This document shows, in pieces, positions 7,571-14,580 of a DNA stretch of 14,580 nucleotides. The DNA lies in assembly GCA_025352345.1 (NCBI GenBank), contig JANXTP010000080.1, positions 1 to 14,580 on the forward strand. Reading direction: 5' to 3'. The position numbers were made by a program, and so were the translations under genes. This DNA comes from Burkholderiales bacterium. GTDB lineage: Bacteria > Pseudomonadota > Gammaproteobacteria > Burkholderiales > Burkholderiaceae_C. The notes below the pieces were generated by a model. The model was not told the DNA's origin and made no database searches. It saw nothing but the letters and a program-made list of their open reading frames with translations. Numbering within the stretch: position 1 is the stretch's first letter; each line of letters starts with the position of its first letter.

Positions 7571-8981
7571 CCACGGCCAGCGCGGCACTGTTGTCCGGTT
7601 CGGTCACCGGGGGCGGTGACGGTGGCCGGCTGATGGGCCGCAGCGTCACCTCCACGCCGGAACCATCGGCGCGTGCGCCGATCGCCACCGTCAGACCATG
7701 CAGTGCAGCGATGCGCTGCACGATCGACACGCCGAGCCCACTGCCGAACTCCTGCTGCCCCGCAGGGCGATAGAAGCGCTCGCCCATCCGCGCGATCTGC
7801 GCTGCGGGCAAAGGCTCGCCGTCGTTGTCGACCTCCAGCCGGTCAGGCAGCACGTGCAAGGTCACCAGCGAGCCCGCTGGGGCGTAGCGCACCGCGTTGT
7901 CGAGCAGGTTGCGCAGCAGCACCGTCAGCAGATTGGCATCGCCGCTCACCGGCATCGGCGTCACGCCCTCCGGCGGCCACTCACACGCCAGCTCGATGTG
8001 CCGCCGCTCAGCCAACGGCAGGCAGTCGCTTATCGCCTGCTCCACCACTTCAGGCCATGGCACTGGCGTCGTCATCAACAGCTGGCCGCTGGACTCCAGC
8101 GCCGACTCCAGGCGCGACAGCGCCAGCATCTGCGTGACCAGGCGATCCAGCCGGTCCATGCCGCTGCTGAGCTTGGCCTCGGCCTGCTCGCGCTCGACAC
8201 CATTGGCGGCGCGGCGCACCACGTCCCACTGCGCGCGCAACACCGCCAACGGCGTGCGCAGTTCATGGGCCGCATCGGCGGTGAAGCGCCGCTCACGTGC
8301 CAGTGTTTCCTCGATCCGCTGGAACAGGCCGTTCATCGCGCCAACCAGCGGCTTCAATTCCGTCGGCGTGAGGCTGTTGGGGATCAGGCGCAGGTCGGTG
8401 GCATCACGCGCCTGCAGCTCGGTGGTCAGATCGCGCAACGGGGCCAGCGCACGTCGCACCGACAAAGCCATCGCGATCAGCAGCGCGGGCAGCACCAGGA
8501 TCCACGGTGTGATCTGGCTGGCCGTCACGCTGTAGACCAGTTCGTCGCGCTCCTTGATCCGTTGGCCCGCGGCCACCAGCCAAGCACCGGTCGCCGATTG
8601 CAGGTAATAGATGCGCCAGGGTTTGCCTCGCAGTTTTTCATTGCGAAAGCCGACCGCCTCTGGATAGCGCATCAACTGCACCCCTTCTCGATCGGAGAGC
8701 ACCAGCGAGCCGTTGGCGTCCCACACCGCCAGCGCCAGGTCGCGCACATCGGCTGCGCCCGACTCGGCACGGCCCTTGGCCGGCAGCGGCGGCGACAGAT
8801 TCGACTGGTAGGCATCGGAGCGCAGCGTGGCCTGCACCTGCCGGGCCAGGCGGATCAACTCGGCGTCGTACAGCTCGTTGACCTCGCGGCGGGCCTGGTT
8901 GATCGATACGTACAGCGCCACGCCCCAGACCAGCGGCGCACAGATCAACAGGTACAGCAGCAGCCGGCGCTGCAGGCTCAT
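7557..8981 (-). CDS. Sensor histidine kinase, QseC-like
   Basis: A 474-residue inner-membrane sensor kinase. Transmembrane helix 1 is at about 8-27, a periplasmic domain at about 28-156 (containing AVWDANGSLVLSDREG, the PAS-like two-component sensor N-domain type), and transmembrane helix 2 at about 157-177. Then come a HAMP-like linker to about 230, the dimerisation/phosphoacceptor motif AAHELRTPLA with His239, the N-box NLLDNAVRYAP (358-368), the G1 motif VDNDGEP (384-390) and the G2 motif GSGLGVSIV (413-421). A Pro-rich tail of some 25 residues follows the ATPase domain. The start codon overlaps the regulator's stop by ATGA (8978-8981), so the two are one coupled operon. It most resembles QseC and the related TctE group. 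The stimulus cannot be read from the sequence. The 3' end overlaps the TPR copy B gene. Confidence 0.93.
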   Translation of the reverse strand: MSLQRRLLLYLLICAPLVWGVALYVSINQARREVNELYDAELIRLARQVQATLRSDAYQSNLSPPLPAKGRAESGAADVRDLALAVWDANGSLVLSDREGVQLMRYPEAVGFRNEKLRGKPWRIYYLQSATGAWLVAAGQRIKERDELVYSVTASQITPWILVLPALLIAMALSVRRALAPLRDLTTELQARDATDLRLIPNSLTPTELKPLVGAMNGLFQRIEETLARERRFTADAAHELRTPLAVLRAQWDVVRRAANGVEREQAEAKLSSGMDRLDRLVTQMLALSRLESALESSGQLLMTTPVPWPEVVEQAISDCLPLAERRHIELACEWPPEGVTPMPVSGDANLLTVLLRNLLDNAVRYAPAGSLVTLHVLPDRLEVDNDGEPLPAAQIARMGERFYRPAGQQEFGSGLGVSIVQRIAALHGLTVAIGARADGSGVEVTLRPISRPPSPPPVTEPDNSAALAVVSGP

Positions 8982-9652
8982 GAGGTGACTGCACCCGAGC
9001 CCAGCGCATAGCCGACCCCGCGCACGGTGCGCACGATGGCGGGATCGATCTTGCGGCGCAGGTGGTGCACATGCACTTCCAGCGAATTGCTCGACGGATC
9101 GCCGCCGCCCCAGTCGTAGATCATCTGCTGCAGGTGCAGCTTCGACAACACGCGCTGCGGGTGTTTCAGCAGCGCTTCCAGCAAGGTCATCTCCAGCCCG
9201 GTCAGCTCGACGGTCGCGCCGTTCCAGCGCACCAGCTTGGTCGCCGGGTCGTACTCCAGCGCGCCGTGCTGCCACACCGATTGCGCGCGACCGGCCGAAC
9301 GGCGCACCATCGCGCGCAGGCGCGCCGCAAGTTCATCGATGGTAATGGGCTTGACCAGGTAATCGTCGGCCCCGGCATCCAGCCCGGCAATGCGCTGCTC
9401 GACGCTGTCGCGCGCGGTCAGGATGAGCACCGGCACCGCCTGTTCGAGGTTGCGCCAGCGCTGCAGCCAGACCATGCCGTCGGTGCCAGGCAGGCCGAGG
9501 TCGAGCACCACCGCGTCGTAAGGCGCACTCAACAAGGCGGAATTCGCCTGCTGGCCATCGCCGAACCAGTCCACCACGTTGCCGAGTTGACGCAAGCCGG
9601 TGATCAACGCGTCGCCGAGCAAGGAGTCGTCTTCAACGATGAGCAGGCGCAT
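8978..9652 (-). CDS. OmpR-family response regulator, QseB-like
   Basis: A 224-residue cytoplasmic DNA-binding regulator. The receiver domain (1-118) has the acidic pair Glu8/Asp9, phosphoacceptor Asp51 in VVLDLGLPGTDG, Thr79 and Lys101 in YLVKPI. The winged-helix domain (about 125-217) has LTGLEMTLLEAL (150-161), SNSLEVHVHHLRRKI (188-202) and the wing VRTVRGVGYAL (207-217). The start at 9652 has AAGG about 7 bases upstream and places MRLLIVEDD at the N-terminus as in the family. It forms an ATGA-coupled pair with the kinase and is divergent from dctA, so control of dctA and of its own operon is an obvious but unproven possibility. Confidence 0.95.
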   Translation of the reverse strand: MRLLIVEDDSLLGDALITGLRQLGNVVDWFGDGQQANSALLSAPYDAVVLDLGLPGTDGMVWLQRWRNLEQAVPVLILTARDSVEQRIAGLDAGADDYLVKPITIDELAARLRAMVRRSAGRAQSVWQHGALEYDPATKLVRWNGATVELTGLEMTLLEALLKHPQRVLSKLHLQQMIYDWGGGDPSSNSLEVHVHHLRRKIDPAIVRTVRGVGYALGSGAVTS

Positions 9653-9692
9653 GTCGGACCTTCGCGGGCCTGTGGGGTGACCCTGCACACGG

Positions 9693-9698
9693 ATTATC
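9693..9698 (-). promoter_or_regulatory. Candidate -10 element of the response-regulator operon
   Basis: GATAAT on the minus strand, five of six to the -10 consensus, lies 40 bases before the regulator's start codon. No good -35 hexamer sits 16-18 bases upstream (ATGCAC at 17), which would fit a regulator-dependent promoter, but the call is weak. Confidence 0.3.
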
Positions 9699-9788
9699 GG
9701 GATGTGCGGGGGGCGGTGCATCGACTCGATCGCGCGCCGTATTGCGCAGCACCGAGTCATCAGCTCACGCGCGAAAACCATCCGTCAA

Positions 9789-9804
9789 ACCGCAGCGATG
9801 CGGT
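9789..9804. promoter_or_regulatory. Palindrome upstream of dctA, candidate operator
   Basis: ACCGCAGCGATGCGGT is a perfect 6+6 inverted repeat with a four-base centre, placed 35 bases before the dctA start in the 187-base region shared with the divergent response regulator. It could be a dimer-binding operator or a hairpin in the dctA leader. Which protein binds, if any, is unknown. Confidence 0.3.
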
Positions 9805-9839
9805 GACACTACATGCATTGTTGGACGCTGGAGACCTGC

Positions 9840-11171
9840 ATGGCCAAGAAGCCGCTTTATCAATCGCTGTATTTCCAAGTCATCACCGCGATCGTGATCG
9901 GCGTGCTGCTCGGGCACTTCTATCCAGCCACTGGCGCGGCGATGAAGCCGCTGGGTGACGGTTTCATCAAGCTGATCAAGATGATCATCGCGCCAATCAT
10001 CTTCTGCACCGTGGTGGTTGGCATCGCCGGCATGGAAGACATGAAGAAGGTTGGCAAGACCGGTGGTCTGGCGCTGCTGTACTTCGAGATCGTCAGCTCG
10101 ATCGCGCTGGTGGTCGGGCTGGTCATCATCAACCTGGTGCAGCCGGGCGTCGGCATGAACATCGACGTGAGCACGCTCGATACCAAGGGCATCGCGGCCT
10201 ACACCGAGCCGGGCAAGATGGCAACCACCACCGACTTCCTGCTCAACATCATCCCCAGCACGGTGATCGACGCCTTCGCCAAGGGCGAGATCCTGCAGGT
10301 GCTGCTGTTCGCGGTGATGTTCGGCTTCGCGCTGCACAAGTTCGGCGGCCGCGGCACGCTGGTGTTCGACCTGATCGAGAAGACCTCGCACGTGCTGTTC
10401 TCCATCGTCGGCATCATCATGAAGGTGGCGCCGATCGGTGCCTTCGGCGCGATGGCGTTCACGATCGGCAAGTACGGCGTCGGCTCGCTGGTGTCGCTGG
10501 GCGCGTTGATGGCGACTTTCTACACGACCTGCCTGTTCTTCATCTTCGTCGTGCTGGGGCTGATCGCCAGGCTCCACGGCTTCTCGATCTTCAAGTTCAT
10601 CCGCTACATCAAGGAAGAACTGCTGATCGTGCTCGGCACCTCGTCCAGCGAATCGGTGCTGCCGCGGATGATGGCGAAGATGGAAAACCTGGGCGCCCGG
10701 AAATCGGTGGTCGGGCTGGTGATCCCGACTGGCTACTCGTTCAACCTCGACGGCACCTCGATCTACCTGACGATGGCCGCAGTGTTCATCGCGCAGGCCA
10801 CCAACACGCCGATGACGCTGACGCAGCAGATCACACTGCTGCTGGTGCTGCTGCTCACCTCGAAGGGTGCGGCCGGCGTCACTGGCAGCGGCTTCATCGT
10901 GCTGGCGGCCACGCTGTCGGCGGTCGGCCATGTGCCGGTGGCCGGTCTGGCATTGATCCTGGGCATCGACCGTTTCATGTCCGAGGCCCGCGCGCTGACC
11001 AACCTGGTCGGCAACGGCGTGGCCACCATCGTGGTCGCCAGCTGGACCGGCGATCTGGACAAGGATCGGATGAATCGGCGGCTCAACAACGAGACCGATG
11101 CCGACGCGGCCGACCCGGAGGCGGTGCTCGACCCGGCCGAGCAGCACATGCAGCCCACGCCCACGCGCTGA
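9840..11171 (+). CDS. dctA: C4-dicarboxylate transporter DctA
   Basis: An inner-membrane symporter of the DAACS family (glutamate transporter fold), importing succinate, fumarate and malate with cations. The 443-residue product has the family's hydrophobic helices and re-entrant loop motifs: the serine-rich GTSSSESVLPRMM (266-278), IPTGYSFNLDGTSIYLTM (295-312), TSKGAAGVTGSGFIVLAATL (340-359) and DRFMSEARALTNLVGNGVAT (377-396). The helix 1 start, YQSLYFQVITAIVIGVLLGH (7-26), is typical. The ATG at 9840 has GGAG 6 bases upstream. An in-frame ATG at 9813 is less likely. The C-terminus after about 410 is polar and acidic. It lies divergent from the two-component operon and 2 bases before the VF530-type gene. 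Confidence 0.97.
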   Translation: MAKKPLYQSLYFQVITAIVIGVLLGHFYPATGAAMKPLGDGFIKLIKMIIAPIIFCTVVVGIAGMEDMKKVGKTGGLALLYFEIVSSIALVVGLVIINLVQPGVGMNIDVSTLDTKGIAAYTEPGKMATTTDFLLNIIPSTVIDAFAKGEILQVLLFAVMFGFALHKFGGRGTLVFDLIEKTSHVLFSIVGIIMKVAPIGAFGAMAFTIGKYGVGSLVSLGALMATFYTTCLFFIFVVLGLIARLHGFSIFKFIRYIKEELLIVLGTSSSESVLPRMMAKMENLGARKSVVGLVIPTGYSFNLDGTSIYLTMAAVFIAQATNTPMTLTQQITLLLVLLLTSKGAAGVTGSGFIVLAATLSAVGHVPVAGLALILGIDRFMSEARALTNLVGNGVATIVVASWTGDLDKDRMNRRLNNETDADAADPEAVLDPAEQHMQPTPTR

Positions 11172-11173
11172 CG

Positions 11174-11422
11174 ATGCAGCAGGCGCGCAACCCGCTGCAC
11201 GGCGTCACGCTCGAAAGCATCGTCACCGCGCTGGTCGCGCACTACGGATGGGTAGGCCTGGGCGAACGTATCCCGGTGCGCTGCTTAACCAGCGACCCGA
11301 GCGTAGCGTCGAGCCTGAAGTTCCTGCGCAAGACGCCGTGGGCGCGTGAGAAGGTCGAGGGGTTGTACCTGTTCATGCTGCGGGATATCAAGCGCGCTGC
11401 CAGCCCATCGATCAAAGGATGA
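11174..11422 (+). CDS. VF530-family (DUF2132) small DNA-binding protein
   Basis: An 82-residue protein matching the VF530/DUF2132 family along its length: NPLHGVTLESIVTALVAHYG (6-25), WVGLGERIPVRC (26-37), DPSVASSLKFLRKTPWAREK (41-60) and VEGLYL (61-66). The family's founding member from Vibrio fischeri has been described as DNA-binding; its cellular role is not established. The start is 2 bases after the dctA stop, so translation is probably by reinitiation on the dctA message. Whether it affects dctA expression is unknown. Confidence 0.88.
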   Translation: MQQARNPLHGVTLESIVTALVAHYGWVGLGERIPVRCLTSDPSVASSLKFLRKTPWAREKVEGLYLFMLRDIKRAASPSIKG

Positions 11423-11458
11423 CCGCTGCCTGACATCGCCGGCAGAGGCTGCCAGCGG
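11423..11458. terminator. Stem-loop between convergent genes, possible terminator
   Basis: The 41-base gap between the VF530-type gene and the convergent hybrid kinase holds CCGCTG (11423-11428) pairing with CAGCGG (11453-11458). An alternative inner hairpin is GGCAG-AGG-CTGCC (11441-11453). The position suits a two-way terminator, but neither strand shows a T-tract, so termination may instead be Rho-dependent. Confidence 0.3.
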
Positions 11459-11463
11459 CTTCG

Positions 11464-14106
11464 TCACAGCGCGGCTGGATCGACCGGGCTGAAGGTCGGC
11501 GGCGGCAGTTCCAGCGCGGCGGGGAAATCGAGCCGGTCCATCGCCGCTTGCAGTGCGGCGAAGCGCTGCGGCGGCCACGCACGGCGCAAGGCCGGTGCCA
11601 GTGTGGCGAAGCGCACCAGCGCGGCCAGGTCCTGGCGCTGCAACAGGGTCTGCAGCTCGGTCCAGGCCTGCGGATCGAGTGGCTCGGGCTCACCCACCGC
11701 AGTCGCGTGGCGGTGATCTGCGACCGCCTGCGACCGCCAGGGCGCGCTCGCCTGCATCAGCTTCCGCAAAGCCACTGCCAATGCGACCAGGGCCGCGGGC
11801 GGCGAACCAGCGCTTGCATCGGGGATGTCTGACCCATCGGACGCATCCCCCCCATCGGCGCGCCAGGCCCGTTCGGCCTCCGCTGCAGCGGCTTGCACCG
11901 TGGTGGCACCGATCAAGCCAGCGCTACCCGCTAGTTTGTGCAGCCGGGCGACCAGGGCCAGCCGTTCGGATGGGCTCGGTGTGTTGGCATCCATCACGGC
12001 GAGGTCACCGAATTCGTCGCACAGGCGGCACAGCAACCGGGTGAACAGCAGCAGGTCGCCATCGATTCGTGTGCGCACATCGGCCGCATCAATGCCGTCG
12101 ATCGTGGGCCACGGTGGCAGGGTGGATTCGGTCAGAGCGGTCGGCAGCGCCCGAATCCCCGTCGGCAGTCGCGTACCACGTGCCGCCTCGATGCGGCGAC
12201 GCAGCAGGCCGACCATCGTCGGTGGGTCGAAGGGCTTGGCGATGAAATCATCCATCCCGGCATCCAGTGCGCGTTGCCGCTCGCTGAGCAGGGCACCCGC
12301 GGTCAGCGCGATGATCGGCAGGGCGCGCAGGCCCAGCTCGTCGCGGATGCGCCGGCTGGCACCCAGGCCGTCGAGCACCGGCATCTGCACATCCATCAGG
12401 ACCGCATCGAATCCCTGCGGGTTCGCACGCAACAATTCGACCACCTCTGCGCCGTGGTGCGCCGCCGTCACCTGGGCACCCTCGCCTTCCAGCAGCCGCT
12501 GCGCGACCTCGAGATTGATGGTGCTGTCATCGGCCACCAGCACCCGCGCGCCCTGCAACTGAGCCACGCCGGTCCGCTCGCCCGACGTCAGCGGCGCATC
12601 GGCCACGGCGGTGGTGTCGGCAACTGCGAAGGGCAGCGTCAGCTCGAAGCGGCTGCCCGCTCCGAGTTGGCTGCTGGTGTGGATGCTGCCGTTCATCATT
12701 TCGGCCAGCCGCTTGACGATGGACAGGCCGAGGCCAGTGCCGCCGAAGCGCCGCGTGGTCGACACATCGGCCTGGACGAACGGCGCATACAGACGATCGA
12801 GCGCGTCCGCTGCGATGCCGATGCCCGTGTCCTCGACGGTGAAGCGCACCATCAGCAGCGCAGTGCCCGCAGGAGCCTGAGCATCAAGCACCTCGACGCT
12901 CAGGCGCACCTGCCCGCGCTCGGTGAACTTGATCGCGTTGTCGAGCAGGTTGATCAGGATCTGGCGCAGCCGCGCCGCGTCGCCGTGCAGGCCAGGAGGC
13001 AATCCCGGCGCGACCTCGACGGCCAGCGACAGCCCCTGTTCCGACGCCTTCACGCGCATCACGCCGACACTCTCGTCGAGCAGCGCGAACGGATCGAAAT
13101 CAGTCGGCTCCAGCGCCATCTCACCGGCTTCGATCTTCGACAGGTCAAGCACATCGTTGATCACATCGAGCAGCGTGTGGCTGGCCACCCCGATCTTGCG
13201 CAGCAAGTCCCGCTGGTCGGCGTCGAGCGCGGTCTTCTGCAGCAGGTACGAAAGCCCCACCACCGCATTCATCGGGGTGCGGATCTCGTGGCTCATGTTC
13301 GCCAGGAAAGCGCTCTTGGCCGCGTTGGCGGAATCGGCCTCGCTCTTGGCCTGGCGCAGCGCGACGTTGGTCGACAGCAGCGTCGCAGCGCGCTCCTGCA
13401 GCACTGCCACCATGGCGTCGAAGGCCTGCGACAAGCGCCCCAGCTCGTCACTGCCGCGGTAGTGGGTGCGGGCCGTCAGGTCACCCGCCTCAACCGATTG
13501 CGCGACCGCCTGCAACGAGGCGATTGGTCGCAACACCCACCGCCACAGCAGCCAAGCCAGCAGCAGCATCACCGTCAGCAACACGCCCTGGGTCGCCAGC
13601 GATTGCCAGCGCTGCGCGGCATTGGCCGCGCGGCGACGCTCCTGCACGTTATGAGAAATATCGAACGCACCATCGCTGATGCGTCGGGTTTCGTTGACCA
13701 GCTGATCGATGAGTGTTTCGCGGCGCTCGCTGCCCGCATCGCCGACCGACTCGGCCCGCGCCATCTGCAGCCCGGCAAACAGCGGCTGCAGGCTGCGCGA
13801 AGTGTCCAGCAGGTCATCGGCTTCCGCCACCTGGATCGGGCCGATGGCGATGTACCGCTGCAGCGCCGTCGTCAGCTCGCGGTGCGTCGCGTCCCACTGC
13901 CGCACCGCACGCGGGCTGGCGTGCAAGGCGTAATCCTGGGTCAGCACCAGCAGCCCGGCGGCGTCGCGGGTGATGATGTCGACGTCGAGGCGTTGCTGGT
14001 CCAATGTCAACATCACCTGCAGGTCCGACGCGGTCGAGGCGATGCGGGTCGTCACCGCCACCAGGGCAATGCCGACGCAGGCTGTCAGGACGATTTTCAG
14101 GCGCAT
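11464..14106 (-). CDS. Hybrid sensor histidine kinase with receiver and HPt domains
   Basis: An 880-residue inner-membrane multi-step phosphorelay protein. Domain order: transmembrane helix at about 4-20, an all-helical periplasmic sensor at about 25-170, a second transmembrane helix at about 173-190, HAMP to about 245, a short coiled coil, the phosphoacceptor motif NMSHEIRTPMN (His273), the ATPase domain (NLLDN 386-390, DTGIG 426-430, GGTGLGLSIV 455-464), a receiver at 520-640 (Asp526/527, Asp572 in LMDVQMP, Thr602, Lys624) and an HPt domain with His723 in RLHKLAGSAGLIG. An Asp/Ser/Gly-rich insert (751-768) interrupts the HPt region. All phosphotransfer residues are intact. It lies 27 bases after the gene for a substrate-binding protein, as in TorT/TorS. 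The output response regulator is not in the window. The Shine-Dalgarno is weak (GGAA). Confidence 0.94.
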   Translation of the reverse strand: MRLKIVLTACVGIALVAVTTRIASTASDLQVMLTLDQQRLDVDIITRDAAGLLVLTQDYALHASPRAVRQWDATHRELTTALQRYIAIGPIQVAEADDLLDTSRSLQPLFAGLQMARAESVGDAGSERRETLIDQLVNETRRISDGAFDISHNVQERRRAANAAQRWQSLATQGVLLTVMLLLAWLLWRWVLRPIASLQAVAQSVEAGDLTARTHYRGSDELGRLSQAFDAMVAVLQERAATLLSTNVALRQAKSEADSANAAKSAFLANMSHEIRTPMNAVVGLSYLLQKTALDADQRDLLRKIGVASHTLLDVINDVLDLSKIEAGEMALEPTDFDPFALLDESVGVMRVKASEQGLSLAVEVAPGLPPGLHGDAARLRQILINLLDNAIKFTERGQVRLSVEVLDAQAPAGTALLMVRFTVEDTGIGIAADALDRLYAPFVQADVSTTRRFGGTGLGLSIVKRLAEMMNGSIHTSSQLGAGSRFELTLPFAVADTTAVADAPLTSGERTGVAQLQGARVLVADDSTINLEVAQRLLEGEGAQVTAAHHGAEVVELLRANPQGFDAVLMDVQMPVLDGLGASRRIRDELGLRALPIIALTAGALLSERQRALDAGMDDFIAKPFDPPTMVGLLRRRIEAARGTRLPTGIRALPTALTESTLPPWPTIDGIDAADVRTRIDGDLLLFTRLLCRLCDEFGDLAVMDANTPSPSERLALVARLHKLAGSAGLIGATTVQAAAAEAERAWRADGGDASDGSDIPDASAGSPPAALVALAVALRKLMQASAPWRSQAVADHRHATAVGEPEPLDPQAWTELQTLLQRQDLAALVRFATLAPALRRAWPPQRFAALQAAMDRLDFPAALELPPPTFSPVDPAAL

Positions 14107-14133
14107 GGTCGTTGGGTTCCGCTCTGACTCGGT

Positions 14134-14580
14134 CTACTTGACGATGGACACCGCGCGCCGGTCGACCGAGCTGAGCGGGGCCAGGCGCACACGCTCCAGG
14201 TAGTCGGGCACCGGGCCCTTGGGCACCAGCGACTCGCGCAGCGCCCAGCGTGATTCAGCCTCCAGGCCGGTGATCAGCGACTGGTCCAGCCGCAGGCGGT
14301 AGTCGTAATCGCTCCAGTTCGCATCGATCAAGGCCGCGTCGACCTGCAGCCGGGCCGCCAGCATGGCCTTGGCCTGCATTGGCTGTTCATCGATGAATTC
14401 GCAGGCTCGTTTCAGCGCGCGCAGGATCTTCAGCAGGTCCTCGTCGCGCACGCCCGCGGCCGCCGGCTGGCTGACCAGATTCGCGGTGACGGTGTAGAAG
14501 CGCGGGCTGGGCAGCACCTGCGCGTTCTTGCCGAGCTTTGCCGCGGCATAGTGGGCCTGCGGCTGGTAGAGCCCGGCCGC
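14134..14580 (-). CDS. ABC-type substrate-binding protein, C-terminal part (runs off the right edge)
   Basis: The open frame reaches the window edge with no stop, so only the last 148 codons are seen. The visible start-like GTG at 14517 is internal, since coding-quality sequence (HYAAAKLGKNAQ) continues upstream of it. The segment resembles the C-terminal lobe of NMT1/SsuA/TauA-type periplasmic binding proteins: FYTVTANLVSQPAAA, then ILRALKRACEFIDEQP and a helix ending in ANWSDYDYRLRLDQSL. The usual role of this family is to bind small molecules for ABC importers. Here no permease or ATPase gene follows. Instead the hybrid kinase gene comes 27 bases downstream, suggesting a sensing role. The ligand is unknown. 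Confidence 0.75.
   Translation of the reverse strand, partial: AAGLYQPQAHYAAAKLGKNAQVLPSPRFYTVTANLVSQPAAAGVRDEDLLKILRALKRACEFIDEQPMQAKAMLAARLQVDAALIDANWSDYDYRLRLDQSLITGLEAESRWALRESLVPKGPVPDYLERVRLAPLSSVDRRAVSIVK

Noticed and set aside
9668..9690. A possible sigma-54 promoter near dctA, as known in rhizobia
   Set aside because: No GG-N10-GC pair with correct spacing and no TGGCAC-N5-TTGC match was found in the intergenic region; the nearest candidate is off by a base.
9765..11147. A long minus-strand open frame opposite dctA
   Set aside because: Its product is dominated by His, Asp, Gln and Arg with no family features, whereas dctA on the plus strand matches its family throughout.
11938..14127. 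A 729-codon open frame on the plus strand, antisense to the hybrid kinase
   Set aside because: It is the GC-rich shadow of the kinase gene: composition is His/Gln/Arg-rich without any domain, while the opposite strand shows a full set of kinase, receiver and HPt motifs.

Overview
The window is GC-rich, densely packed chromosomal DNA with no mobile elements. Gene content and protein style suggest a betaproteobacterium, probably of the order Burkholderiales. The pointers are the thiO-thiS-thiG-thiE order, a class I DAHP synthase, a QseB/QseC-like two-component pair beside dctA, and a VF530-family small protein. The genus cannot be fixed from the sequence alone. No gene-free stretch exceeds 300 bases.

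Left part (1-5994): a tRNA-Asn, cut by the left edge, lies on the minus strand downstream of a compact minus-strand run read as thiO > thiS > thiG > thiE > HAD hydrolase > DAHP synthase. ThiO, ThiS and ThiG make the thiazole phosphate of thiamine from glycine. ThiE joins it to the pyrimidine. ThiD, read divergently from only 29 bases away, supplies the pyrimidine diphosphate. thiO/thiS and thiG/thiE overlap by ATGA, which implies translational coupling. The HAD hydrolase and the DAHP synthase (entry to the shikimate pathway) follow with gaps of 17 and 12 bases and are probably on the same transcript. No TPP riboswitch fits between thiO and thiD.

Middle part (6046-11422): two tandem paralogous exported proteins with TPR-like helices lie downstream of thiD. 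The second overlaps, tail to tail, the 3' end of a QseC-like histidine kinase. That kinase is coupled by ATGA to an OmpR-type response regulator. Divergent from the regulator, across a 187-base intergenic region with a perfect 6+6 palindrome, is dctA (C4-dicarboxylate:cation symporter). A VF530-type small DNA-binding protein gene follows it 2 bases later.

Right part (11464-14580): a minus-strand pair encodes the C-terminal part of a periplasmic ABC-type substrate-binding protein (continuing past the right edge) and an 880-residue hybrid histidine kinase. The kinase carries a helical periplasmic sensor, HAMP, kinase, receiver and HPt domains. The pair resembles the TorT/TorS arrangement, in which a binding protein presents a ligand to a hybrid kinase. 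This and the tandem TPR proteins are the least explained parts of the window.
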